From positions 58,134 through 122,133 of the forward strand of contig NZ_JAUMTZ010000004.1 of the NCBI RefSeq assembly GCF_030530945.1: a stretch of 64,000 nucleotides of DNA, read 5' to 3'. The DNA is from Kocuria sp. (lineage in GTDB: Bacteria; Actinomycetota; Actinomycetes; Actinomycetales; Micrococcaceae). The position numbers were made by a program, and so were the translations under genes. The notes under the pieces were generated by a model. That model had not been told where the DNA came from and searched no databases. It saw nothing but the letters and a program-made list of their open reading frames with translations. This document shows, in pieces, positions 33,432-41,909 of this stretch (position 1 is its first letter; each line of letters begins with the position of its first letter).

Positions 33432-34187
33432 ATGGCGAAACGCACTCTCACCCGGACCTGGCTGACCGCCGCCACCCTGCTGGGCGCCGTGGCGGTGACG
33501 GGCTGCTCGGGCGGCACCTCCTCGGAGCCTGCCCCGGCCACGAGCGCGAGCCCCGGGATGCAGCAGGGCAGCGCCGCGGACACCGCCTCGGAGGGCGCGC
33601 CCTCGGGTGGGACCACCTCGGCCTCCTCCGGTGAGGCCTCGCAGGGGGCCACCGCGGCAAGCAGCGCCGAGGTCTACGAGCTCACGAAGACCTACACGGA
33701 CCCGGACGGACTCTTCACCGTGAAGTACCCGAAGGACTGGAAGGCCCAGGAGAACCGGGGGTACCTGGAGCTCAGCAGCCCGGACGGCCGGGTGACGGGC
33801 ACGGTGGCCTCCACGAAGACCCACCCGCCCAAGGGCGACTGGTTCACCCGCCCCGTCCACCCGCTGATCGGCCCCGAGACCCCGCTGGGCGAGCAGCTGG
33901 ACACCTCCGTGTTCACGTACTCCACCTACCTGCCGGCGCCGCCGAAGAGCGACCAGCCGGATGCGGTGCTGTGGGGGCTCACGGAGTCCGACAACAAGGG
34001 CATCGTGCGTCTGCCGGGCGGGCGGGGCCGAGCGGACATGTGGGCCGAGTTCCGGTACTCCCCCGTGAACGAGGGAAACCCCCCTCTGTCCCAGAGCAGG
34101 GGTGTGGAGCTGGTCAACGAGATCAACGGCACCGACGACGCCGGGGCCGTGGACGCCATCTTGCAGTCCGTGCGCCACGGCGGTTGA
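33432..34187 (+). CDS. Predicted lipoprotein
   Basis: A 251-residue secreted lipoprotein. The N-terminus has a basic start (AKRTLTRTW), a hydrophobic core and a lipobox ending Val-Thr-Gly-Cys at residue 24. A Ser/Thr/Gly/Ala-rich linker of about 50 residues follows, then a globular domain beginning YTDPDGLFTVKYPKDWK, a pattern shared by PsbP-like/DUF lipoproteins of actinobacteria. It should sit on the outer face of the membrane. The ATG was chosen over an earlier in-frame one because it gives the signal peptide. Role unknown. Confidence 0.78.
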   Translation: MAKRTLTRTWLTAATLLGAVAVTGCSGGTSSEPAPATSASPGMQQGSAADTASEGAPSGGTTSASSGEASQGATAASSAEVYELTKTYTDPDGLFTVKYPKDWKAQENRGYLELSSPDGRVTGTVASTKTHPPKGDWFTRPVHPLIGPETPLGEQLDTSVFTYSTYLPAPPKSDQPDAVLWGLTESDNKGIVRLPGGRGRADMWAEFRYSPVNEGNPPLSQSRGVELVNEINGTDDAGAVDAILQSVRHGG

Positions 34188-34274
34188 GAGGGGCAGCGCC
34201 GCAGGTCGCCACCGGTGAGGCGCGGCACGCGGAGCGGCAGGGCGGCGTCGTCCGTGGACGCGGGGTGACGCCGC

Positions 34275-34922
34275 TCAGGACGGCAGGACACCCATGACCA
34301 GGTTGACGGTCGCGGCCAGGATCACGGTGCTGAACATGAAGGACAGCAGGCAGTGGCGCAGGATCACGGCCCGCAGCCGGGTGGTGGAGACGTTGTTGTC
34401 CGAGACCTGGAACGTCATGCCCAGGTTGAAGGAGAAGTAGAAGAAGTCCACGTACTGCGGCGGGCCGTCCCCGTTGAAGTCGATGCCACCACGGGGTTCT
34501 CTGTAGAACTCGTGGGCGTAGCGCACGCCGTACAGCAGGTGGAGCACCGCCCAGGTGAACAGGATCCCCACCAGACCCAGCACGGCCGCCAGGGTGCGGG
34601 ACTCGTCCGAGCCGCGGACCAGCACGCTGACCACGGAGACCAGGCTGACCACCCCCAGGCAGACGCCCGCGGTCTCCTGGAGGGCGGGGTGGAAGTCCTC
34701 CCGGCCCGCGTTCTGCCGGGTGCGCTGCGCATCCATGGGCCACAGGGCGGCGGTGGAGACCACCACGTACAGCACGGACACCGTGCAGACCCCCAGCAGC
34801 AGCGCCACGGAACCGCCCAGCGGCGCCCACGCGACAAGACCGGCCAGGATGCCAGCGGTGATGGCGCCGAACAGCCGCACGGGCGCGGAGGTGACCAGGG
34901 TGTGCCGGGGGCGCTGTGTCAT
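34275..34922 (-). CDS. DUF1345-family membrane protein
   Basis: A 215-residue integral membrane protein with five hydrophobic segments. The C-terminal part shows the DUF1345 hallmark YVDFFYFSFNLGMTFQVSD, with an acidic/aromatic run between helices. Function of the family is not known. The longest frame begins with a GTG at 35000, but the added 26 residues are Thr/Ala-rich and the ATG at 34922 is closer to usual family length. It lies 111 bp downstream of another ion-channel-like membrane gene. Confidence 0.8.
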   Translation of the reverse strand: MTQRPRHTLVTSAPVRLFGAITAGILAGLVAWAPLGGSVALLLGVCTVSVLYVVVSTAALWPMDAQRTRQNAGREDFHPALQETAGVCLGVVSLVSVVSVLVRGSDESRTLAAVLGLVGILFTWAVLHLLYGVRYAHEFYREPRGGIDFNGDGPPQYVDFFYFSFNLGMTFQVSDNNVSTTRLRAVILRHCLLSFMFSTVILAATVNLVMGVLPS

Positions 34923-35033
34923 GGTGGGGTCCGCCGCCACGAGGGCAGGCGTGTTCCTCTCTGTCGCTGTCGTGATTGTCCGGGCTGTCGATGTTCTCAC
35001 GGTCCCGGATGACGCAGCCCCGTGCCCGGAAGG

Positions 35034-35657
35034 TCAGCCGCGGGCACGCTCGATCCGCCGGTCTGGCACGAACCACAGCACCGCCACAAGCACGTAGCAG
35101 ACGATCGCACCGCCGGAGGCCACCCGGTCCCCCCACAGGCCGTGGCCCGCCGCGAGGAGGACGCCGAGCACGTACAGCCCGATCGAGACCTTTTCCTTGG
35201 AACTGGCCCCGAGCACTCCGGTGCGGCCGGCCTCCCAGGCCCGCCGGGCGGCGTCGCTGTTCGCGTTGCGGCGCAGCAGCACCAGCTGCAGGAGGTAGTA
35301 GGAGCAGGCCGCGGCGAGCAGCACCACCCCGTAAGCGAGCAGCGGGACCGGGGCCAGGCCGCTCTCGTCCACCCATCCGGTGGTGAACGGGAACAGACTG
35401 ATCCAGAACATCAGGAGCAGGTTGGCCCACAGAGTGGTGCCGTCCACCTCGTCCACCACCTGGAAGAGGTGGTGGTGGTTGTTCCAGTAGATGCCCACGT
35501 ACACGAAGCTCACCGCGTACCCCAGCAGCCCCACCCCCGAGGTGCTCCACAGGTCCGCGAGGGTTTCCCCCTCGGGGGGCTTCAGCTCCAGCACCATGAT
35601 GGTGATGACGATCGCGAGGACCGCATCGCTGAACGCTTCAATGCGCGTGGTGCTCAT
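35034..35657 (-). CDS. TMEM175-like (DUF1211) potassium channel protein
   Basis: A 207-residue protein with about six membrane helices. The first helix carries the family motif FSDAVLAIVITIMVLELK at residues 9-26, the selectivity helix of TMEM175-type potassium channels, followed by NNHHHLFQ in the third helix region. Bacterial members are tetramers with leak K(I) conductance. Start ATG with AAGGCGCTC upstream; it lies 46 bp from the preceding gene on the same strand. Confidence 0.87.
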   Translation of the reverse strand: MSTTRIEAFSDAVLAIVITIMVLELKPPEGETLADLWSTSGVGLLGYAVSFVYVGIYWNNHHHLFQVVDEVDGTTLWANLLLMFWISLFPFTTGWVDESGLAPVPLLAYGVVLLAAACSYYLLQLVLLRRNANSDAARRAWEAGRTGVLGASSKEKVSIGLYVLGVLLAAGHGLWGDRVASGGAIVCYVLVAVLWFVPDRRIERARG

Positions 35658-35703
35658 GAGGAGCGCCTTTCCGTGAGGGCGGGGGTGGGGTGCGGCGCGG
35701 AGG

Positions 35704-36384
35704 TCAGTCCCGCTCGGAGTCCAGGGGCTCGTGGGTGCGCTCGGCCTCCTGGGCGCGGGCGTGGCTGTCCACGAGCAGCTGGTAGTTGGGGAACATCTCG
35801 GACCAGATGGCCATCCAGTCCATGGCGTCGTCGCGGTGCCAGGTCTTCTGCACCTCGGAGACCACCGCGGGGGTGTCGATGGGCACGATACCGGCCTGGA
35901 CGATGCGCGCCATGGTGATCTCCTGCGCCTGCTTGGAGTAGGTTCCGGAGGCGTCCACCACGCAGAACACCTGGTACCCCTCGGCCACGGCGGACAGCGC
36001 CGGGAACGCCATGCACACGCTGGTGATGGTGCCGGCGATGATGAGCTGCTTCTTGCCCGTGGCCTTCACGGCGTCCAAGAAATCCTGGCAGTCCCAGGAG
36101 TTCACCTCACCGCGCCGGGCCACGTAGGTGGCGTGCGGGGCGATCTCGTGGATCTCGGGGATCATCGGACCGTTGGGGCCCTGGGGAACGGATGCCGTGG
36201 TGACCACCGGCATGTGGACCTTGGCCGCCATGCGGGCCAGCACCGTCACGTTGCGGCGCAGCGTGGGCAGGGGCATGTCCGCGACGGTCTGGAAGAGACC
36301 CGTCTGGTGGTCGATGAGAAGCAGTGCGGCGTCGTCCGGACGGATCACGGGGGAGGCGCCGTCGAAGTTGGCTGGAGCGGTCAT
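35704..36384 (-). CDS. Isochorismatase-family hydrolase
   Basis: A 226-residue cysteine hydrolase. The triad positions are visible: Asp in ALLLIDHQTG near residue 26, a Lys in the middle region and Cys in ITSVCMAFPAL near residue 121. The family includes isochorismatases, nicotinamidases and YcaC-like hydrolases; the TGxxxxxxxD pattern and the C-terminal tail WMAIWSEMFPNYQ are closest to YcaC-type proteins of unknown substrate. ATG at 36384 with GGAAAGAG upstream. Confidence 0.85.
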   Translation of the reverse strand: MTAPANFDGASPVIRPDDAALLLIDHQTGLFQTVADMPLPTLRRNVTVLARMAAKVHMPVVTTASVPQGPNGPMIPEIHEIAPHATYVARRGEVNSWDCQDFLDAVKATGKKQLIIAGTITSVCMAFPALSAVAEGYQVFCVVDASGTYSKQAQEITMARIVQAGIVPIDTPAVVSEVQKTWHRDDAMDWMAIWSEMFPNYQLLVDSHARAQEAERTHEPLDSERD

Positions 36385-36511
36385 GGCAGAACTCTTTCCG
36401 TCGCAGTTATGTGACCTTGCACCTACATCGTAGAGGCCCGACCGGGACCGCTGCCCCCGTGTCCAGCGTTTCCCGGTGGGGCCTGCCCGAGCTGCGGGCG
36501 GCGGCATCCCC

Positions 36512-37936
36512 TCAGCGCAGGGCCAGCGGGAGGTCCTCCAGCAGCCGCAGCCAGATCTCGGACGCGGTGGGGTAGCTCGGCACGGCGTGGCGCAGCACGC
36601 TCACCGGGACCTGCCCCACCACGGCGACGGTGGCGGCGTGGACCAGCTCCGCCGCGTCCGGGCCCACGAACGTGGCCCCCAGCAGGGCCCCCGAGTTCCT
36701 GTCCACCACGAGCTTGGCGCGCCCGGCGGCGCCGTCCCGCAGCAGGGCGGCACCCGCGGCGGCGGTGATCGGCGCCTCGGCCGTGACGACGTCGCGCCCG
36801 GCCTCCCGCGCGGCCCGCTCGGTCATGCCCACCGCCCCCACCTGGGGGTCCGTGAAGACGGCCTGCGGGACGGGAACCGGTCCGGCGGGGGCGGTCTCGG
36901 GAACGCCTGCCAGGCGGGAGCCGAGCACGCGGGCCTCGTACTTGCCCATGTGGGTCAGGAGGGCGTCACCCTTGGCGTCACCGACCGCGTGCAGCCAGTC
37001 GGGCAGCCGCCCTTCCCGCACCTGCTCCGGGGTGACGCCCACCGAGTCCAGCCCCAGATCCGTGAGCCGCGGCGTGCGACCGGTGGCCGCCAGCACCTCG
37101 TCCACCGTCAGCTCACCGCGCGTGGTGCGCAGCCGGACCGAGCCGCCGTGGATCCGGCCGAGCCCGGCGTCCTGGGCATCCTCGCGGGTGGCCTCCCGGA
37201 CCTCGGTCTCCAGCTGGACGTCCACGCCGACGCTCTCCAGGGAGGTCCGCACCAGCTCGCCCACGAACGGCTCGTTGCCGGCCAGCAGCGCCGCCCCGCG
37301 CACGAGCAGGGTGACCCGGGAGCCCAGTGCCGCCAGCCACGTGGCCGCTTCCACGGCCACCACGCCTCCGCCCACCACGGCGATGCTGCCGGGCACCTCC
37401 ACGATCCCGGTGGCGTCCCGGGAGGTCCAGGGATGCAGGTCCTCGAACGCGGGCGGGACCACGGCGGCGGAGCCCGTGGCCAGCACCACGGCCTTCCGGG
37501 CCGTCAGCGTGCGGCTCTGCCCGTCCCCGGTCACGCGCACCCGCCGGGGGCCCACGATCTCACCGCGGCCCCGGACCACGCGCAGACCGGCGCCCTCGGC
37601 CCAGCGGACCTGCCCGGCGTCGTCGTAGTGGGAGACCCACGCGTCCCGGCGGGCGAGCAGGTCCTTTCCCACCACGTCCGGGGAGTCCACGCCCGCCAGG
37701 TGCTGCGCGGTGTGCGCGACCTCCACCGGGCGCAGCAGGGCCTTGCTCGGCATGCAGGCGTAGTAGGAGCAGTCTCCGCCCAGCAGGGACTCCTCCACGA
37801 CCACGGCGGACAGCCCGCCCTCGTGCGCGCACTGCGCCACGTTCTCCCCCGCGGGCCCGCCCCCGAGCACGACGACGTCCGCGACGTCCTCCGCGCTCGC
37901 GTCGGCGTCCGGGGTGGCCTGGTTCGTGGTGGTCAT
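36512..37936 (-). CDS. LpdA-like FAD/NAD(P) pyridine-nucleotide oxidoreductase
   Basis: A 474-residue group I pyridine-nucleotide disulfide oxidoreductase. FAD loop GGGPAG (residues 25-30), redox pair Cys56/Cys61 in GGDCSYYACMPSK, NAD loop VVGGGVVAVEAA near 195, and the second FAD motif LHAVGDAKG near 340 are present. The C-terminal His-X4-Glu pair that acts as acid-base in lipoamide and mercuric reductases is altered: the residue before PTASE is Tyr455. This resembles the Mycobacterium LpdA type, which reduces quinones rather than lipoamide. ATG at 37936; upstream extension lacks homology. Confidence 0.85.
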   Translation of the reverse strand: MTTTNQATPDADASAEDVADVVVLGGGPAGENVAQCAHEGGLSAVVVEESLLGGDCSYYACMPSKALLRPVEVAHTAQHLAGVDSPDVVGKDLLARRDAWVSHYDDAGQVRWAEGAGLRVVRGRGEIVGPRRVRVTGDGQSRTLTARKAVVLATGSAAVVPPAFEDLHPWTSRDATGIVEVPGSIAVVGGGVVAVEAATWLAALGSRVTLLVRGAALLAGNEPFVGELVRTSLESVGVDVQLETEVREATREDAQDAGLGRIHGGSVRLRTTRGELTVDEVLAATGRTPRLTDLGLDSVGVTPEQVREGRLPDWLHAVGDAKGDALLTHMGKYEARVLGSRLAGVPETAPAGPVPVPQAVFTDPQVGAVGMTERAAREAGRDVVTAEAPITAAAGAALLRDGAAGRAKLVVDRNSGALLGATFVGPDAAELVHAATVAVVGQVPVSVLRHAVPSYPTASEIWLRLLEDLPLALR

Positions 37937-38046
37937 GGGGGGCTCCGTTCGTTGCTGGTGTGGGGCGAGTCTAGAAGCAAGAAGGGCATCCCCACGGCTC
38001 TGCGGTGGCCGGCAGCGGTCCGGAGCGCGCGAGAAGCAGCACGGCC

Positions 38047-38490
38047 CTAAGGCGATGTGTGCCAGCGGCCGGAGGCCTCCTCCGGGAAGACGTTCATCCA
38101 GTAGTCCGGCAGCACATCCCGCAATGCCTTCCACACGACCTGTGTGGGGTCCTCCGGAGAAGCGACGCCGACCAGAACCTCGGGTCCGTGCACGGCCAGC
38201 CGCTCCCGACACACTCCGCAGGGGCTGAGAACCAGGAACCGCCCGTCACCATCACGGTGAAGACACACGGACGCCACCACAGCCTGGTTCAGACGGAACG
38301 CCCCCGCGTACGGCTCGATCTCGTGGCAGACCTCCACGGCCGGGTTCACCGCATTCGGAGTGGTGCCGGTGAGAATGGTTCCGTCGGCCAGCAGCATCGC
38401 GGCGGCGCCGCGCTCCTCGCCCTGCGGGAAGCGCGCGTCGATGAGTGCTGCACAGGCCCTGAGGGTGTCATCCAGGTGCTCACGATTCAT
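38047..38490 (-). CDS. Cytidine/blasticidin deaminase-like protein
   Basis: A 147-residue zinc-dependent nucleoside-deaminase fold. Zinc ligands and proton shuttle can be read as Cys-His-Glu (EVCHEIEP, near residue 55) and Pro-Cys-Gly-Val-Cys (near residue 92). Members hydrolytically deaminate cytidine or the cytosine ring of blasticidin S. The region after PCxxC (LVGVASPEDPTQVV) fits this group. The normal CAE/HAE triplet is CHE here. Function is therefore plausible but not certain. It stands 57 bp before the oxidoreductase frame region, same strand. Confidence 0.72.
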   Translation of the reverse strand: MNREHLDDTLRACAALIDARFPQGEERGAAAMLLADGTILTGTTPNAVNPAVEVCHEIEPYAGAFRLNQAVVASVCLHRDGDGRFLVLSPCGVCRERLAVHGPEVLVGVASPEDPTQVVWKALRDVLPDYWMNVFPEEASGRWHTSP

Positions 38491-38499
38491 GCACCGACT

Positions 38500-39153
38500 C
38501 TAAGCGCCGAGTTCAGGGCCGGACTGCCGCCGCCCCATTCCTGCACACCCCACCAGACCGCGGGTCACTGCCCCCCGAGAGGCTTCGGCGGGCGTGGCCG
38601 TCCCCAGGCAGTGCCGCAGCCGGGAGAGGAGGTCCTCGAAGGACTCGTCCCACCGCCACGCCTCGTACGCCGTGGTGGCGCAGGCGAAGGCCAGGTTCAC
38701 ATAGAGGGCGCCGTCCACGCCCCGCTCCCAGTCCACGTCCTGCCGGTCACGGACCCACTCGTCCAGGTCGTGACGGAAGAGGTTGCCGAAGGCCTGCGCG
38801 AACCGGAGCAGGTCGGGGTCGGCCCGCTTCAGCCGGCGCTGCAGGACCATGCGATCCCGGAGCATCTCCACGAAGTCCAGGGTGATCGCCGTCAGGGCGG
38901 GCCACAACGGGTCCTCCGTGTGCTCCTCCATGGTGGCGCGCCAGTGGTCACGGTCGCTGGGGTCCGGGTCGAAGACCACGGCCTCCTTACCGGTGAAGTA
39001 GTTGAAGAACGTCCCCCGGGACACCCCGGCGGCCTGGGCGATCTGCGTCACCGTGGTCTCGGCGTACCCCCGCTCCTCGAACAGTCGCAGTGCCGCGGCG
39101 CGGATGCCCCGCCAGGTCTCGAGCTTCTTGTCCGCACGGGTCGCCACGTCCAC
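38500..39153 (-). CDS. TetR-family transcriptional regulator
   Basis: A 217-residue regulator. Helix-turn-helix: GIRAAALRLFEERGYAETT to GVSRGTFFNYFTGKEA at about residues 16-60. The C-terminal domain is variable and ends with a Gly/Arg-rich tail. GTG start with GGAG nearby. It diverges from the short-chain dehydrogenase gene, and a 37-bp interrupted palindrome lies in the 91-bp gap, so it likely represses that gene and itself. Confidence 0.88.
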   Translation of the reverse strand: MDVATRADKKLETWRGIRAAALRLFEERGYAETTVTQIAQAAGVSRGTFFNYFTGKEAVVFDPDPSDRDHWRATMEEHTEDPLWPALTAITLDFVEMLRDRMVLQRRLKRADPDLLRFAQAFGNLFRHDLDEWVRDRQDVDWERGVDGALYVNLAFACATTAYEAWRWDESFEDLLSRLRHCLGTATPAEASRGAVTRGLVGCAGMGRRQSGPELGA

Positions 39154-39160
39154 TCCGATC

Positions 39161-39197
39161 TTGTACCAGTCCAGAATTCAAGTTTAGACTAGTACAA
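39161..39197. promoter_or_regulatory. Candidate operator between TetR and SDR genes
   Basis: Two 11-bp arms, TTGTACCAGTC (39161-39171) and GACTAGTACAA (39187-39197), are reverse complements at ten of eleven positions with a 15-bp spacer. Position in the short divergent gap fits a TetR operator; the binding itself is inferred. Confidence 0.5.
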
Positions 39198-39244
39198 CTT
39201 CGGGCGGACACCACCTGCCGCCCGCCACCGCAGCAGGAGACAGT

Positions 39245-40174
39245 ATGAGCACGGTCTACACGGTTCCGGACCAGAGCGGGCGGCGCTTTCTCGTCACCGG
39301 CGCCAACAGCGGCCTGGGCAGGGAGGTCACGCGCCGCCTCGCGAAGGCGGGCGCCGGCGTCGTCATGGCGTGCCGCTCGCAGAAGAAGGCCGAGGCTGCG
39401 CGTCAGGAGATCCTGAGCGAGGTTCCCGGCGCGGATCTGGAGATCGCGCCTCTGGACCTGGCCGACCTCGGCAGCGTCCACGCCCTGGCGGAGAGCATCG
39501 AGAGCAGCGGCCGGGGTCTGGACGTCCTGGTCAACAACGCCGGCGTCATGATGCCACCGGAGCGCATGCTCACCACGGACGGACACGAGCTCCAGTGGGG
39601 CAGCAACTTCCTGGGGCACTTCGTCCTCACGAACCTGCTGCTGCCCGTCCTGCTGCGGAGCACGACGCCGCGCGTCACCACCATGACGAGCCTCGCCGCC
39701 AAGACCGCGTCCATCGACTTCGCGGACCTGGAGTCCACCCGGAAGTACTCGTCGCAGGGTGCCTACGGGCAGTCGAAGCTCGGGAACCTGCTGATGGGGC
39801 TGCACCTGGCGCGGGTCTCCCGCGAGCGCGGCTGGGGCCTGGTCTCCACCACGGCCCACCCGGGGTTCACCAGCACAAACCTGCAGTCGGCCGGACCGTC
39901 CCTGGGTTCGGGCCGCTCCACCCTGGCCACGCGCGTCATGTCCCTGGGTGTCCTGCCGTTCATGGAGACGCCCCAGGGTGCCAGCCCCGAGCTGATGGCG
40001 GCCACGGATCCTCACGCCGCGAACGGCGGCTTCTACGGCCCGGACGGCCGCCTCGGCATCACGGGCGACGCCACCCAGGTCCCGGTATACCGCAGCGCCC
40101 AGGGCCCCACGCTCGCCGAGAGCCTCTGGGCCGTGGCCGCGCGAGAGACTGGCGTGGATCTGCCGCGCCCGTGA
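39245..40174 (+). CDS. Short-chain dehydrogenase/reductase (retinol-dehydrogenase-like)
   Basis: A 309-residue SDR. Cofactor loop TGANSGLG at about residues 19-26, the NNAGVM motif near 98 and the catalytic Tyr-X3-Lys in YGQSK near 180 are all present. The C-terminal extension resembles the RDH/WWOX-like SDRs. Arg/Ser after the first strand suggests NADP(H). Substrate unknown. ATG preceded by AGGAGA. Controlled by the divergent TetR gene in all likelihood. Confidence 0.87.
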   Translation: MSTVYTVPDQSGRRFLVTGANSGLGREVTRRLAKAGAGVVMACRSQKKAEAARQEILSEVPGADLEIAPLDLADLGSVHALAESIESSGRGLDVLVNNAGVMMPPERMLTTDGHELQWGSNFLGHFVLTNLLLPVLLRSTTPRVTTMTSLAAKTASIDFADLESTRKYSSQGAYGQSKLGNLLMGLHLARVSRERGWGLVSTTAHPGFTSTNLQSAGPSLGSGRSTLATRVMSLGVLPFMETPQGASPELMAATDPHAANGGFYGPDGRLGITGDATQVPVYRSAQGPTLAESLWAVAARETGVDLPRP

Positions 40175-40179
40175 ACAGT

Positions 40180-40207
40180 GCGTGGGGCGGGAAGAACCGC
40201 CCCACGC
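40180..40207. terminator. Bidirectional terminator between SDR and hpaI
   Basis: An 11-bp perfect stem (40180-40190 with 40197-40207) on the loop GAAGAA, between the converging stops at 40174 and 40218. It probably ends both transcripts, including the hpa operon. Confidence 0.75.
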
Positions 40208-40217
40208 CTCCCGACCC

Positions 40218-41042
40218 CTACCCCCGGAACGCCCCCGCCAGGTTCCGCGCACCGGAAGCCAGCAGGGCGACGTCGGCGCCCACGTTCACGAAGTCCGCAC
40301 CCGCGGCGAGGTAGTCCCGCGCCTGGTCCTGGGCGAACGCGTTGACGCCCACGAACTTGCCCGCCCCCTGCACGGCGGCGATCGCGTGCTTCACGGCGGC
40401 GACGACGTCCGGGTGGGCCTGCTGACCGATCAGACCCATGGAGGCGGCGAGGTCCGAGGGGCCCACGAACACGCCGTCCACACCGTCCACCGCCGCGATC
40501 TCCTCGATGGCCGCCACGGACGCCGCGGACTCCGCCTGCACCACCAGCGTGATGGTTTCCCTGGCGCGCGGCAGGTAGCCGGGGATTCCTCCCCAACGGC
40601 CCGAGCGCGCGAGTGCCGCGCCCACGCCGCGCACACCGGCGGCAGGGTAGGCCACGGCCCGCGCGGCGGCCTCCGCCTCCGCGACCGAGTCCACCATGGG
40701 CACTATCAGCGACTGCACCCCGAGGTCCAGGTACTGCTTGATGAGCACCTCGTCGTTGGCGGGAACCCGCACCACGGACAGCGTGGGGTACCCGGCGATG
40801 GTCCGCAGCTGCGCCTGGACGCTCTCCAGGGACAGCGGCGAGTGCTCGCCGTCCACCAGCAGGTAGTCGAAGCCCGCGCCCGCGCAGATCTCCGCCGCGG
40901 TGGGGTCCCCGGAGGACAGGAAGATGCCCGTGACCGGGTCCTGCGGCGTGCGCGGCAGCGCGAAGAGGTCCTTGAGGCTCGGCAGCACGCCGGGCAGGTT
41001 GGCCGCGTCCGGCGCGCGGAACGTGTGGATCAGCTCGTTCAC
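40218..41042 (-). CDS. hpaI: HpcH/HpaI aldolase (4-hydroxy-2-oxoheptane-1,7-dioate aldolase)
   Basis: A 274-residue class II pyruvate aldolase, last gene of the hpa operon. It would cleave 4-hydroxy-2-oxoheptane-1,7-dioate to pyruvate and succinic semialdehyde. Family motifs: the GFDYLLVDGEHSP strand with the His base (near residue 60), the Arg in VVRVPAND, SLIVPMVDS, and the metal region GVFVGPSDLAASMG. Its GTG start overlaps the hpaH stop by four bases. The N-terminus has about 20 residues more than the Escherichia enzyme. Confidence 0.92.
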   Translation of the reverse strand: MNELIHTFRAPDAANLPGVLPSLKDLFALPRTPQDPVTGIFLSSGDPTAAEICAGAGFDYLLVDGEHSPLSLESVQAQLRTIAGYPTLSVVRVPANDEVLIKQYLDLGVQSLIVPMVDSVAEAEAAARAVAYPAAGVRGVGAALARSGRWGGIPGYLPRARETITLVVQAESAASVAAIEEIAAVDGVDGVFVGPSDLAASMGLIGQQAHPDVVAAVKHAIAAVQGAGKFVGVNAFAQDQARDYLAAGADFVNVGADVALLASGARNLAGAFRG

Positions 41043-41824
41043 TCGAAGCGACACGTGATGGCTCCCAACTGTCCGTAGTCCGCGTGGACGGTGTCCCCGG
41101 GGTGCACCCACATGGGTTTGGTGAAGGACCCGGCCAGCACGATGCTCCCGGCCTCCAGCGCGTCCCCGTGCGCCGCGAGCTTGTTCGCGAGCCACGCCAC
41201 GCCGTTCGCCGGGTGGTTCAGCACGGCGGCGGCCACGCCCGTGTCCTCCAGGGTCTCGTTGCGGTACAGCAGCGCGGACACCCAGCGCAGGTCCACGGCA
41301 TCGGGAGCCACGGGGTTGCCGCCGTACACCATCCCGCCCAGGGCGGCGTTGTCCGAGATGGTGTCCACGATGGTGCGACCCTCCATCTGGATCCGCGAGC
41401 TCAGGATCTCCAGCGCCGGCACCACGTACTCCGTGGCCCGCAGCACGTCGAAGATGCTCGTGTGCGGCCCGCGCAGCTCGTCCCTGAGCACGAACGCGAG
41501 CTCCACCTCGATCCGCACGTTCGAGTACTGCCCGTGCTCGATCACCGAGCCGTTCTCGTGCACCTGGTCCGCGAAGATCGCACCGTAGTCCGGCTCCGTG
41601 ATCCCCGTGGCCTCCTGCATGACCTTGGAGGTCAGCCCGATCTTGCGCCCCACGAGCCGCCGCCCGGACTCCTGCGCGCGCCGGCGCCACTCGTTCTGCA
41701 CCGCGTAGGAGTCCTCCACGGTCATCTCCGGGTAGCGCGCGGTGAGCCGCTCCACCATCGTGCGGTTCGCCTCCGCGGCGGCCAGTTCGTCCGCGATGGC
41801 CACCACGCGTTCGTGCTCCAGCAT
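41039..41824 (-). CDS. hpaH: 2-Oxo-hept-4-ene-1,7-dioate hydratase
   Basis: A 261-residue hydratase of the fumarylacetoacetase-like HpaH/MhpD group. It adds water to 2-oxohept-4-ene-1,7-dioate, giving the HpaI substrate. Characteristic stretches: GRKIGLTSKVMQ near residue 60, the metal Glu pair in IEVELAFVL near residue 107, and VAWLANKLAAHG near 205. ATG at 41824 with GGCAGGGAC before it. It overlaps hpaI and follows hpaD after an 85-bp gap that carries a hairpin. Confidence 0.92.
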   Translation of the reverse strand: MLEHERVVAIADELAAAEANRTMVERLTARYPEMTVEDSYAVQNEWRRRAQESGRRLVGRKIGLTSKVMQEATGITEPDYGAIFADQVHENGSVIEHGQYSNVRIEVELAFVLRDELRGPHTSIFDVLRATEYVVPALEILSSRIQMEGRTIVDTISDNAALGGMVYGGNPVAPDAVDLRWVSALLYRNETLEDTGVAAAVLNHPANGVAWLANKLAAHGDALEAGSIVLAGSFTKPMWVHPGDTVHADYGQLGAITCRFE

Positions 41825-41857
41825 GTCCCTGCCTTTCGGTTCGTGCCTGCTCGGGGG

Positions 41858-41903
41858 ACGACGACGCCGCCCGCCCACGCAGCGGGGCGAGCGGCGTCGT
41901 CGT
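41858..41903. repeat. Intra-operon inverted repeat between hpaD and hpaH
   Basis: Arms of 13 bp (41858-41870 and 41891-41903), exact reverse complements built from GACGACGCC, with a 20-nt loop. It lies in the only sizeable gap before hpaH, seven bases past the hpaD stop region. It could attenuate or stabilise the message so that downstream genes are made at a different level. Confidence 0.6.
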
Positions 41904-41909
41904 GGCGGG

